Of a DNA stretch of 64,000 bases, positions 10,012 through 20,277 are shown in pieces. Within the stretch, counting starts at the first letter, position 1, and each line of letters begins with the position of its first letter. The notes under the pieces were generated by a model. That model worked only from the letters and a program-made list of their open reading frames with translations, ran no database searches and was not told where the DNA came from. Made by a program: the position numbers and the translations under genes. This DNA comes from Megamerina dolium. Lineage: Eukaryota > Arthropoda > Insecta > Diptera > Megamerinidae. The stretch covers positions 59,398,355-59,462,354 of the forward strand of contig OY978525.1 of the NCBI GenBank assembly GCA_963854835.1, written 5' to 3'.

Positions 10012-10189
10012 CACTTTATAACGAATTCCCTTATAGCGCATTTTTTTATTCTACGACACAATCTACGGGGAAGTACCGAATTATAAATTTGATGATAAAA
10101 ATCAATAAGCAGAATGTAATAATTGCATCAGTTCTCAGTTTGCAATTAATGTAGAGGCTGATAGCATGCAAAATGTTGAAGCGTAATTG

Positions 10190-10600
10190 CATTTCGCTGG
10201 AGGGAAAACTTTTGATAATTAGTGAAGTTGAAAAGGACGTTAAAAAGAAAAAAGAAATTGACGCGCAATTTAGAATTTCAACAAATTGAAAAACAAAGCA
10301 AAGCTTTTACAAAAGGCAACTTGTCTACGAAGATGTTGATGACACTATACTGAAATAGACAGTAGCTACACGTGAAAAAAATCTTCCTCTATCCGTACCG
10401 CTTATGAGTATCAGGACACTTAGAGTTTGAGACGAGTCTGACCTGGATAAGTTCAAAAAGCGGAACGATATTTTTGAAAAAACATTATGTGGTGAAAGTG
10501 CTGATGAATGGTTGGCGAAAGAGCTGCCGAATTTGATGACAAAATCTTTAATGAAATCAAAAAATTCGCGATGCTTCAAGGGCATAACATCTCTGGATGT
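10190..10600 (+). pseudogene. Pogo/Tigger-like transposase N-terminal fragment
   Basis: Across two or three frames the plus strand reads VYEDVDDTILK, then TVATREKNLPLSVPLMSIR, ESDLDKFKKRNDIFEKTLCG and ESADEWLAKELPNLMTKS. This matches the second helix-turn-helix (CENP-B/Tc5 type) of pogo-superfamily transposases, which ends with an RFKxRHxI…GE segment. Stops and frameshifts break it and no DDD catalytic domain follows. Confidence 0.6.
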
Positions 10601-11239
10601 ACATTATGAGTATAACAAAAATCATCTTAGTCTGCTGGGGCCGAGCAAATTATACCCTGCATATGTAGATATATAAATAAAAAGTTTACTCGAATATCCA
10701 TCTTTTTTGTTTTCAGAAAAACACGTTTGAAGTTTTTTTTTTCTCAAGAAGTGAGAAAAAAATTTTTTTTTGTAACTTACACTGAATCATTGATCCCAGG
10801 TCCATAAAGTACGTTCCCGGCAGCAATCTCGTTGTCTTGGAAAATGAAAAAGAAAAAAATCGATTTTCCGAATCTGCTTATACTATAACAACAAACGTAT
10901 TATGGCACTTTATGAACACCCCAATTGTAAAATAAAGAAATTAGAAACCATGTACATATTTTATAATTATTTTTCTGTGAAACGCAACGAAAGAGAAGAC
11001 TTGAATAGGAGAGGCAACGTTTCGCTAAAATTCAATTTAACTGATTTATTCCTGCATTTTTATCTCTTTTCTTCTTAGACATGTATGTATGTAAGCACAA
11101 TGAGCTTGAAACTCAATATAATTTGAAGTTGCCCTTTCGTTATGCTGTGCTACGAATTAAAAGTTGCTATTGAGCCATTAAGTGTGTTGTTTGTGTGCGG
11201 TTGACTTTTTATAAATATACATACAATATATATATTATA
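10601..11239. other. No gene recognised
   Basis: AT-rich intergenic sequence up to the left end of rosa copy A. It has poly-A and poly-T runs and no coherent frame. Confidence 0.5.
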
Positions 11240-12542
11240 AAGGGTTATCCATTTCGCGGTTTCAAAAGTATAGGGCTAGAATTCGACATATGTCAAACTG
11301 GATTGTTAAAACAATTTCTTTCTTTTTCAGTTCAAAGTCTGACATTGGAAAATGGATCGCTTAACTATCGCACAACGCATTAAAATTGTAAAAACCTACT
11401 ACAAAAATGGTGATTCTGCCACAGCCACATATCGTGCTTTAAGAGGAGATTATGGTTTACATAATCGTCCAACTACGCAAGCAATTGGCAAAATTGTGAA
11501 GATATATGAAGAGACTGGATCGGTTACAGATATTGTAAGGCCTGTGCATCATCGTTTCGCTCGTACCACCGAAAATATTGCAGCTGTAAGTGAAAGTGTT
11601 GCCGAAGACCCGAATGTGTCGATTCCTCGTCGTTCTCAGGAATTACGACTGTCTTACGGCACATTATGGCGTATTTTGCATTTGGATCTACACCTACATC
11701 GATATAAAATCCAGCTCACACAACAACTGAAGCCAGCTGACCATTCACAACATCGTAGATACGTCGAATGGGTGCTTGAACAACAGGCGGTGGACGGCGA
11801 TTTTTCGAACAAAAATTTCTTCAGCGACGAAGCACATTTCTCACTCGGTGGGTATGTTAACAAACAAAATTGTCGTATTTGGGGTTCTGAGAATCCTCAA
11901 GTAATTGAAGAGAGGCCACTACATCCACAAAAAGTCACTGCTTGGTGCGCTCTTTGGTCCGGAGGTGTGATTGGACCTTACTTCTTCGAAAACGACGATG
12001 GAACAACTGTCACTGTCAATTCGGAGCGTTATGCTCATATGATAACCGACTTTTTTTTGCCTGCTATTTAAGAATACGACTTAGAGAATATGTGGTTTCA
12101 ACAAGACGGTGCCACATGCCACACAACTCGAGCGAATATCGCTTTATTGCAAGAGAAATTTTCTGTCCGCGTAATTTCTCGTCGTGGCGATATCAAGTGG
12201 CCACCAAGATCATGCGATTTGACACCGCATGACTTTTTTATGTGGGGCTACGCGAAAGACCGTGTTTATGCAGATAAACCTTTAACTCTTGAGCACCTAA
12301 AAACCAACATTCGTCACGTTATGGCTGAGATACCGCCCAATATGTGTCAAAAAGTGGTCGAAAATTACCTCAAAAGAATCGATGCTTGCAACAATTCGCG
12401 TGGTGGTCATTTATATGATGTAGTATTTCACACATAATGTCAACGTTCAAACTTTATAATAAAAAAGAAATATCATGATAAAAAATATTTTATATGTGTT
12501 TTATTTACATTTACTTTTGAAACCGCGAAATGGATAACCCTT
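11240..12542 (+). mobile_element. rosa-like mariner, copy A (full length, 1303 bp)
   Basis: Inverted ends AAGGGTTATCCATTTCGCGG… are flanked by TA (11238-11239 and 12543-12544). A single transposase reading frame spans most of the element. The catalytic spacing (see the coding entry) is DD41D, the hallmark of the rosa group first described from a Ceratitis fruit fly. The related copies B (33962, inverted) and C (38029, 5'-truncated) lie in the same window. Confidence 0.93.
11352..12437 (+). pseudogene. rosa-like mariner transposase with one nonsense codon
   Basis: A ~361-codon frame starting MDRLTIAQRIKIVKTYYKNG, with paired N-terminal HTH motifs. The catalytic domain shows FFSDEAHFSLGGYVN (first Asp), MWFQQDGATCHTT (second Asp) and CDLTPHDFFMWGYA (third Asp). 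I count 41 residues between the second and third Asp, hence DD41D. One TAA at 12069-12071 (in …FFLPAI-stop-EYDLEN) interrupts the frame before the second Asp. Copy C has GAA at this codon, so the lesion is a single substitution. Everything else stays in frame to VVFHT. Translation would give a truncated protein lacking two catalytic residues. Confidence 0.92.
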
Positions 12543-12574
12543 TATATATATATGTATAAATATACATATATGTA

Positions 12575-12900
12575 GGTGCCTTAGCTCAGTGTTTAGTGTG
12601 TTGACCTTCTGATCTGTAGGTCGTGTTTCAATCCCCGGCTGATGCATAACAAATTTAATATCGAAAAAGATTTTTCTTTCGAACGGTACCCACCTGTCGG
12701 CAAGCAATTGGCAATTCTTTCGACAGTAACAACTTGCCATGAAAAAGCTTCTAAAATAACACTGACAAAGCTCAGAAAATGTGATGTAACAATGGTTCTG
12801 CCGGCTAAAATAAGTAGGTCCCTTCTAATACTGTCCAAAATTTAACACGTATAACAGTAATGGAAGAGAAGCTCGGCCAATGAGCCCTTCGGGGCTTAAG
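12575..12900 (+). mobile_element. tRNA-headed SINE, copy 2 (3'-shortened)
   Basis: Same family as 4957-5312. The head is GTGCCTTAGCTCAGTG and the B box is mutated (GTGTTTCAATCCC). The 3' end stops at GGGGCTTAAG, before the CCACAT tail. It starts 32 bp after rosa copy A. The same junction, with the same head variants, recurs inverted at 33926-33962. Confidence 0.88.
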
Positions 12901-13127
12901 TTTGCAATCCTTAGTTCGTGTTATTTATAATTGCAAATATCTTACAATAAAGTTTAGTTGAAATAACAAATTATTTGAATTAAAATATTAGTTCATTTTG
13001 AAATAACGAGTTATTGCAAATGTTGTTTAAATTAATTTGAAATAAAATCGTTATTTGAAATAAAATTTATTGAAATAAATTTCTCTAAAGACTAAATGAA
13101 GTCAATTTCTTTCACATCGCGTTGGTG

Positions 13128-13285
13128 GAGTATGCGACTTATGGTTTTGTGTCTTCGGATACAAATTTATTAAATATAAAAGAATAAGAAATTCAGTTTT
13201 TATAAATTTATTTATTTTCATTAATTTCAACCTTTCTGGTTGACGCGAATCTTAAGACTAACTTAATTCTAACAGAAGCATCCAT
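13128..13285 (+). repeat. Repeat shared, inverted, with 39237-39411 (LTR-like)
   Basis: On the opposite strand at 39237-39411 nearly the same sequence occurs (key words TTATGGTTTTGTGTCTTCGG, TTTTATAAATTTATTTATTT, CTTAAGACTAACTTAATTCT). Here it lies just before errantivirus gag remnants, so it may be part of that element's LTR or leader. The element type is not proven. Confidence 0.55.
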
Positions 13286-13439
13286 AATAATGATCTATGT
13301 TGGTGTATATAAGAACGCAAAGATGGAATTCGTAAACAAAATGGTTTTAGCTTACGTCTGGGTTTGCCTTTACTTTTGTAGATACTTTGGTGTAGAAGTC
13401 AGCAAAGTATTTATTATCAACAAATGCGGAGCTGTATAT

Positions 13440-14010
13440 ATACGGATTAAAAATAATAGTCAACGAGAAGATTACCGGTGAAGCAGCTAAATGCATCAGA
13501 AGTTTGGGAAAAGTTCCAAAATGGGGAGCCATTAAAAACAGACTGAAAAATATTTGAAGCCAACAAAAACATATGGCGAGCTGTTCAATCAGGCGAGAAT
13601 GTTAAAGGTTAGTAGTTTAGATGAATTATTTTTAGAATTCATTAAAATTAAGTACGAAATAAATGAAATATACGTGTTCGGTGATTTAAAATCTATTTTA
13701 TATAAGCCACAATGGTTAGAAAGAGATCTTATAGAAATCTTATAAGAAAAAATAAATGGACATGTTAGGATGCAACTAGACAAAAGCGACTCTTTAAACG
13801 AAATTTATAGAAAATATTATAATTTAAGACTTTTGAGTGATTCAAGTTGTATAGAATACAGTCACAGAAAACATACAAAATTTATTCAAACAAAAGCAAA
13901 CGGAAATATTCAAACAACCGCAATGACAATAATTCAAGAAATAATTACAGACAAAACACTAATTTGAATAATAATAACAATAATACCGCAAACAACTGTT
14001 CCTATGATAA
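13440..14010 (+). pseudogene. Errantivirus-like gag remnant
   Basis: Frames at 13554-13745 and 13770-13967 continue each other across one stop: FLEFIKIKYEINEIYVFGDL, then INGHVRMQLDKSDSLNEIYR. This resembles gag of 17.6/yoyo-type gypsy elements, which lack zinc knuckles. Upstream 13470-13560 gives EAAKCIRSLGKVPKWGAIKN in another frame. The assignment rests mainly on the linked pol to the right. Asparagine-rich sequence closes it. Confidence 0.5.
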
Positions 14011-14199
14011 CAATTATCATTATTCAATAATAAAATATATTTTGAAGATACTGATTACCCTTTTAGAATCGAAAACGTTACCCTGCTAGAAAAATACAGT
14101 ACTAAAACTAATATGGAAACCAATCAAGATAAGGAAATGCTTAATCAAAATATTAATAGGGAAAGTAACTGTCCGTTTAATAGCCCTTTTGGATTGTCC

Positions 14200-14700
14200 C
14201 TAAAAAATCTATAATTCGGTCAACAGATATGGAGAATCGTAGTGGATTACAGTTTACTGTGAATGACAAATATCCAATACCCAATTTAAGCTCAATCCTC
14301 GACAAACTGGAAATAGTTCAGTATTTTACTACTATTAATTTGGCCAAAGGCTTCCATCAGATTTTGGTCAGGGAAGAAGATAGAAGGAAAACAGCTTTTT
14401 CAACCCCAGATGGGTTGAATTTGTGCGAATGCCATTCGGGATGATAAAACCCTCCATCAACCTTTCAAGGATGATGAATACAGTTCTCCGGGACTATATC
14501 AACAAAAGTTGCGTCGTCTATATGGACGACATCCTTACGAAAGGCTGAACTTAAGATTAAGATCAATAAGTGCGATTTCCTTCAAAAAGAATTGGAGGTA
14601 TTGGGACACGTTCTAACGCCTGAAGGTGTAAAGACAAACCCAGAAAAAGTAAAATAATTCAGGATTTAAAACATCCGACTACTCAGAAACAGATTAAATT
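14200..14700 (+). pseudogene. Errantivirus-like reverse transcriptase remnant
   Basis: Frame 14229-14444 shows DKYPIPNLSSILDKLEIVQY, then FTTINLAKGFHQILVREEDR and KTAFSTPDG, RT palm segments of 17.6-like gypsy elements. After a frameshift come VRMPFGMIK and a YMDDIL motif near 14519-14536. At 14600-14660 EVLGHVLTPEGVKTNPEK follows. Several frameshifts inactivate it. Confidence 0.8.
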
Positions 14701-15240
14701 TTTTCTAGGTATGACTGGATTTTATATGAAGTTTTTGAAAGATTATGCAAATATTACATATCCTATGACCAGGTTTCTAAAGAAATCGGCAAAAGTCAGC
14801 ACAAATGATCCTGAATATATTAATTCCTTTGAAAAGTTGAAAGACATTCTGACTCATACGCCAATTTTGCGCTATCCAAATTTTGAAAAGCGTTTTAAAA
14901 TTAGTAACTTCGCTATTGGAGCGGTCTTGACACAAAATGGCCACCCAGTAGCATATGCATCAAGAACGCTGAATAAACGAAACCAACTTCGTAACAATTG
15001 AAAAAGAATTGTTGGCAATAGTTTGGTGTATTAAATATTTTCTGCCGTACATATACGGAAGGGAATTTGATTTGGAAACCGGCCACCAACCACTTAAGTG
15101 GCTGCAAACGAAATATGCTGGTGAAGATATTAATCCAAGGTTACAGCGTTGGCTAATTGAGCTAGGAGAATATAAAATAAAAGTAGATTACACAAAAGGA
15201 AAGAAAACAAAATAGCAGATTTTATCAGTCGAATAAATTG
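14701..15240 (+). pseudogene. Errantivirus-like RNase H remnant
   Basis: Frame 14711-15001 reads FLGMTGFYMKFLKDYANITY at its start, the connection segment after RT, then ILRYPNFEKRFKI and NFAIGAVLTQNGHPVAYASR (RNase H). One frameshift near 15000 leads into LLAIVWCIKYFLPYIYGREF and TGHQPLKWLQTKYAGEDIN at 15009-15215. The Asp that normally begins the RNase H core (DAS) is replaced in SNFAIGA. Colinear with the RT before it. Confidence 0.8.
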
Positions 15241-15640
15241 CGAGTGTCGAAACGGCCTACTCTCAAGAGGTGGACCTTAACGACCACATCCCAATTCTTG
15301 ATACTGTAGTTAATCGCTTTAAACTGCAAATCATTTTAAGAGAAAACAAAAACAAAATTTAGTAACCTAACAAGAGAATTTTTGTCGATAGACAAGACAT
15401 TGAAAACGAACAAAACAAAACTTAATAACAAAAGAAATGGCAAAAGGAAAAATAGCAATTTATTTATAATTTCAACAGAAACTAATTGAAAATTTTCCTG
15501 GTGCAACTTCAATAAAATGCGAAAGATGCTCGTATTTTGCACAGTATGAATAAGAAGAGTAAGATCTTAAAAAACAGATAGCACTGTTTCATAATTATGA
15601 ATCATATCCATTTATGAAGGTTTAAAAAATATATATATTT
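15241..15640. other. RNase H to integrase linker, degenerate
   Basis: This lies between the RNase H and integrase remnants of the same element. A-rich and full of stops; no motif recognised, although the integrase zinc-finger region would be expected here. Confidence 0.4.
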
Positions 15641-16250
15641 TATTATCGGGAACTTAAATATAAGGTTCACAAAATCATTAATAACTGTCCTATTTGGTCT
15701 GCATCAAAATATGACAGAAATCGTATAAAGAAAACATGTTATTTAACTGAAACACCAGAAACTATCAATGAGATAATTCACATAAATACCTACGTTAATA
15801 GTAGACATTCATTTTTTATATTCGTAGATGACTTCTAAAAACACGCAACAAGCTTTTATCCAGAAGATAGAAATGCTCAAACAATTGTGGAAAAACTTAG
15901 AGAGTTCTTATCTACTAAAGGCTCTGTCAAAAGTTCGTTTTTGACAATGAATTCAATTGCAAAAACGTTCAAAATTTATTAAAAGAAGAAAATATTCAGT
16001 ACCACGTTACCAAACCAAATAGTCATATTGGAAATTCTGATATTGAAAGACTAAACAATAGTATCTTAGAACGTATTCGATCTCTTAATTTAGAAGAAAA
16101 GGTTCCTATAACAATTCAAATGCTAAATGCAATTAGATTTTATAGCAATTCGTACCACTCCACGATCAAAACAACTCCTTTTAAAGTCCAGAATTTTGAA
16201 GTAAACCATAAAATTATTAAAAACAGCATAAATTAATCGAAAAATAATAC
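15641..16250 (+). pseudogene. Errantivirus-like integrase remnant
   Basis: In changing frames it reads ETPETINEIIHINTYVNSRH, HSFFIFVDDF (first Asp region), RNAQTIVEKLREFLSTKGSV, a degenerate second-Asp segment, then SHIGNSDIERLNNSILERIR (Glu region) and FYSNSYHSTIKTTPFKVQ. Stop codons follow FVDDF and occur later. The order and spacing match the integrase core of 17.6-like elements. Confidence 0.75.
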
Positions 16251-16251
16251 T

Positions 16252-16473
16252 TTGAAAAAACGAAACCTAAGCAAAAAACATTATACTGATACTAGACAGG
16301 AAGGGTACATAAAAAACTATAAGGCAATAAGACATAAAGAAGAACGGATGACTAGAAAACAATCTCATAGGAATATTCATGAAAGCAACATTAAAATACC
16401 TTTTAAATTTTCTCATGATCTTTTTCCTCATCCTGGTAATGGCCCCAATAACGCAACAGTCAATGGTAATTGA
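16252..16473 (+). pseudogene. Errantivirus pol C-terminus
   Basis: KKRNLSKKHYTDTRQEGYIK and YKAIRHKEERMTRKQSHRNI match the basic tail that ends pol in 17.6-like elements (…VKNYKSxRHKE…). It overlaps the env start in another frame, as is usual in errantiviruses. Confidence 0.65.
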
Positions 16474-16591
16474 TAAACTAAATTCGCAATGGGGATATGA
16501 GAAAATCCAAATAGTCGAAGTCAAATTAGTGGTTCAATTTGACATAATTTTACACGTAATATATCTAAACGAAATCTTAAATATTGTGTAA
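16379..16591 (+). pseudogene. Errantivirus env N-terminal fragment
   Basis: A 70-residue frame begins with a short positive stretch and a strong hydrophobic segment (YLLNFLMIFFLILVMA) that looks like a signal peptide. It overlaps the end of pol by about 95 bp, the position of env in errantiviruses. The rest of env is absent because the sequence runs into the gypsy LTR at 16642. Env identity rests on position and signal peptide only. Confidence 0.5.
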
Positions 16592-16641
16592 AGTTTCGAA
16601 TCTTCTATAAGCATTCTCAATTTAGTTGAAAACAAACATAT

Positions 16642-17079
16642 TGTAACGAGTATCGATGGTTGGTTACTCATCACTATTGTGACTGACACGAATATTGACA
16701 GCATCGAAACGAACGTGAACGTAAAGAAATAGGCGATAACCAGAACACGCCAACGAGAAAGAAATAGATGAATCTCGACTTCGATAAAGGAAGATTCTGG
16801 AGTGTTGCCAACAGAGTATAAATAGAGCCAATGTTAAAAAATGCGAATCAATCTAATCCCAAACGTGATAGCGCAAACACCGATACAGTTTCAGAGGCAA
16901 AAGTTGCAAGTACATTAAAGTGTAATTGTAGATAGTTGATTGTAATCAGAGTTGATAAAATAAATTGTTGTTGTGTGTAATTGTACAAACTAAGTGTTGC
17001 AATTATTATTAACAGAATCCAGTGATCGAACAGCGCTGGTTTAAATAGAATTAAACGTTCACAAAATAAAAACGTAACA
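16642..17079 (+). repeat. 5' LTR of the chimeric gypsy element (438 bp)
   Basis: TGTAACGAGTATCGATGG…AAAACGTAACA, same length and ends as the solo LTR at 7007. Preceded by ATAT. The flank after the matching 3' LTR (35745) is AAAC, so the two LTRs of this locus do not share a target duplication. Confidence 0.92.
16817..16824 (+). promoter_or_regulatory. TATA box of the gypsy LTR
   Basis: TATAAATA within GAGTATAAATAGAGCC, conserved at the same place in the LTRs at 7007, 16642 and 29068. It is the probable core promoter for the element's transcript. Confidence 0.65.
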
Positions 17080-17106
17080 ATTAGTGTCAGATGTGGGATT
17101 CTGTAA

Positions 17107-18440
17107 AGATGTTGAAAACTTACCAACTAAAAGCGGACCAGATTAAACTGTTGTTCGTAGAGATGAATCTATCATCATCAGGTGCAAAAGCGGAACTGCT
17201 GGTGAGGCTGAAGTAAACTATGGAGGCTAAGGGTATTAATGTAGAAGAACATGAATTATTTCAGGAAGCCGATATACATGCAGTTGTGTACGCTGAGGAA
17301 GAGAGCAAAATAGATTCGAGTGGTCAACTCATGGAATTTGTGAAAACCATGATGCAACAGCAGCAACAACAGCTACAAGAAAATGCGTCCCGCTTTGACT
17401 CCAAGCTTCAAGAACATCGTTCGTCTCGCAAAGAAAACGAGATGGGAGAATTCCAGAAAACAATTGACTCCAAGTTTCAAGAACATTCGGCTCGCCAAGA
17501 ACACGTCATCAAAAATCTACCTAAAGGAATTAAACTCAGATTTCAAGAAATTTCCGGAGCTATTCATGACAGTCACAGAACTGAAAGAACACGTGGATGA
17601 GTTGGATGATAAGCTGAAGTAACATGTCGATGACTGGGAAGATAGGTTCGGGAAATTACAACACGAATTCAATGAACTAAAAACAAGTGCACCAGCCACA
17701 TCAGTGATTAGATATTCAAGTACAATCAAACTAAAGCCGCCGACATTGATGGAGCCATGCCATTCAACATCTTCAAACTTCAGTTCGAGACAACAGCTTT
17801 GAAGAATCAATGGGATGATGTGACAAGACCGCTGGTTTAATAGTGGCATTGACGGGTAATGCGTAAGAAATCTTGCAGATGGTTCCAGAGAATGATCGTG
17901 AAAGCTATCAATCACTGATAGACACACTCCATCGGAAATATGGAAATTAATATAAGAGCTAATTGCATCGAGTGGGATTAAGATCGCAGTCCAACGGAGT
18001 AATGTCATCTAGCGTTCTCCGGTAGTTCGGAAGAGTTCGTCGAAAAAATAAAAATATTGGCATTCATAGACGGTATACGTGATGGAGAGACTAAGCGTGA
18101 ACTAGTCATGTTGAAATGAATACATATGCCGCAACAGTCAGTAGTGAGTGCCTTGACGTATTAAGCCGCCAGTTTGATGTGTAGACCAATGCCACGGTTG
18201 CTCCAAGTAGAAGTGGTTCTGCTTTTAGGAGAGTGTCAGGCATTCAAGTTCGTAGTGCAATCTGAAAGAAGAACAACAGGTCGATGTGAAAACATATTTA
18301 CTGGTAAGTGCTTCATTTGCGATCAAGATCTAGTTCTCCAGGAAGACAAAAGAAGGAGAATAGGCTCTACTAAAGCAAATCGAGTCAGTTCAACAACTCC
18401 AACAGTGAATTGCCCCGTCACCCACATTTTACAACTATAG
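17107..18440 (+). pseudogene. Gypsy gag (first copy), broken
   Basis: Structural protein gene of the gypsy element. The first frame opens MLKTYQLKADQIKLLFVEMN and continues SSSGAKAELLVRLK, which resembles a SAP DNA-binding motif, then stops. Frame 17220-17600 continues with an acidic part, a glutamine run (MMQQQQQQLQ) and repeated F.SK.QEH.S…QE coiled-coil-like units. The core (LKPPTLM…FNIFKLQFE, then LIDTLHRKYGN) is spread over frames to about 18130, and an FICDQ knuckle-like relic appears near 18310. Multiple frameshifts. A longer, separate copy of the same gag lies at 20278-21080. Confidence 0.75.
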
Positions 18441-19250
18441 CGTGTGCCAAGCAGCTTGACTATTGATGGATAACTGGACTATATGGAGTTTATGTTCACT
18501 CTCGATACTGGTCCATCGCATTCTATAATCAAGAGCGATTTAGTAAAGAGTTTTCAGCCTTTAATGGGAATAACATTGCGTACAGCAACGGGTGAGAATA
18601 CACAAATTCTGGATAATATAAAGAAACGAGTATCTATTGGAAATTGCACGTGGGAACACGAATTCATTGTGGCCGACATCATCGATGACGTAATAATTGG
18701 TGTTGATTTTATGATTGACAGCGGATTTACTTTAGATTTAAATCAACGGATACTACGCTATGCAAATGTCGAGCTACCATTGAATATCGGATACAAGCGT
18801 AGTGGAAACATCAAACGAATACTGGCATGTCAATGCCAAGAGATTCCAGCAAAATCAGAAGTGGTGATTTGGCACAGATGAATGTGGATGATGGGCAAGC
18901 TGTGGGTAGTGGAAGCAGATAAAGAAATAACAAATGAAAACATCATACTTGGTAGAACGTTAGTGGAACCTAAAGAAAATGGAAAGGTATCGGTGCGAAT
19001 ATTAAATTCAACTACATCTACAGTTGTGAAGAAAGGAATGGTAATTGATCATTGCCAGGAAGTTACTGCAGTAGTAGACTGCGAAAAAGTGGAGGAACCG
19101 TTAGAGCAGTTTCAAAAGCACAGATGGAAGAATGGACAGGTGTGCTTACTAAACAGAAAAAAGAAAAAGTCTTACACCTATTGCAGAAGTACAGTTTAAT
19201 CTTTTCATTAAATGGAAAAACTGCTGACGAACAACCACCGTGAAAAATCA
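18441..19250 (+). pseudogene. Gypsy protease and linker to RT
   Basis: Frame 18483-18881 contains the retropepsin motif FTLDTGPSHSIIKSDLV near its start and VIIGVDFMIDSGFTLDL ~60 residues later (the second conserved block). The next frame, 18882-19199, continues ILGRTLVEPKENGKVSVRIL and AVVDCEKVEEPLEQF. One TGA at 18879-18881 separates them in the same frame. A frameshift near 19200 precedes the RT. The protease active-site Asp is present, but with P in the DTGP position. Confidence 0.8.
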
Positions 19251-19925
19251 CATTGACACCGCTGATTCTAGGCCAATTTGTCAGGCACCACGACGAATGC
19301 GTGGTTAAAAGAGACGAAGCCATTAAATTGATCACCGATATGCAGAAACAAGGTATTATCCCATCAGCGAGTCCATGGAGTTCACCAGTTGTGCTGGTAA
19401 AGGAGAAGGATGGAAGTACTCGATTCTGTGTGGATTACAGAAAACTAAATGATATCACGAAAAAAGACAGCTACCAACTGCCAAGAACTGATAATACTCT
19501 GGACACGCTATCTGTTGCAAAGTGGTTTTCAACTCTTGACCTGCAAAGTGGCTACTGGCAGGTGGAACTTTGTGAGAGGACAAAGAGAAAACAGCTTTCA
19601 GTATTGGCGATAGTCTACGGCAATTCACAGTCATACCATTTGGCTTATATAATGCGCCAGCTACTTTCGAACGTTTGATGGAGCGTGTACTCAGAGGACT
19701 ACACTGGAAAACGTGTTTGCTGTACCTCGATGACATTATCGTGATGGGAAAATATATTAACGACCACCTGGAAAAGGTGAAAGAAGTATTTGAGCGTATA
19801 TATCCGCAGGGCTTAAACTAAATCCGGAAAAGTGCACTTTTCATGCGAGAAATTAAGTATCTTGGTCATAAAGTAACAACAGAGGGGGTACATACCGACG
19901 AGGAGAAAGTAGTAGCAGTACAAGA
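19251..19925 (+). pseudogene. Gypsy reverse transcriptase
   Basis: Frame 19253-19678 shows the RT start KLITDMQKQGIIPSASPWSS, then VVLVKEKDGSTRFCVDYRKL (with the DYR motif) and WFSTLDLQSGYWQVELCER. After a frameshift near 19590 come FTVIPFGLYNAPATFERLME and LLYLDDIIVMGKY (YLDD catalytic box, ~19724-19735), then KYLGHKVTTEGV. All palm motifs are readable but split over frames. Confidence 0.88.
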
Positions 19926-20277
19926 ATGGCCTATTCCGTCGAACCTTCACGAGTTAAGAAGCTTCCTAGGCTGAAAGAAGGACCAGCATTAGCGTATCCA
20001 GTACCTGGTCAAAAGTTTGTGTTGGACACAGATGTGAGTGACTATGGCATAGGTGGTGTGTTCTCTCAGATCATAGATGGGCAAGAAAAAGTAATAGCAT
20101 ACTACAGTAAAATCCTGTCGAAGCCAGAAAGAAACTACTGTGTCACTCGAAGAGAATTAATTGCCATACTGGAATGTGTAAAATATTTCCATAAATACTT
20201 ATATGGTCAGTCATTTCATCTATGAACTGACCACGCAGCGCTAAGGTGGTTATTACAATTTAAAAATCTAACCTTAG
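19926..20277 (+). pseudogene. Gypsy RNase H, cut off at its end
   Basis: Frame 19926-20225 gives GQKFVLDTDVSDYGIGGVFS with the RNase H Asp residues, then EKVIAYYSKILSKPERNYCV and RRELIAILECVKYFHKYLYG. A TGA follows, then TDHAALRWLLQFKN. At about 20278 the sequence jumps to gag of a second copy (AMMQQQQQQLRMAIQ), so the end of RNase H and the integrase are missing here. Confidence 0.88.

Noticed and set aside
9622..10154. Open frames of 78-143 codons rich in YIYI
   Set aside because: Translation of (AT)n microsatellite; the same artefact occurs at 35154-35581 and 63691-63891.
11654..11863. 69-codon minus frame in rosa copy A (also 34642 in copy B)
   Set aside because: Antisense shadow conserved because the transposase is conserved.
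17517..18008. 163-codon minus frame opposite the gypsy gag
   Set aside because: Antisense of gag; composition mirrors the sense repeats.
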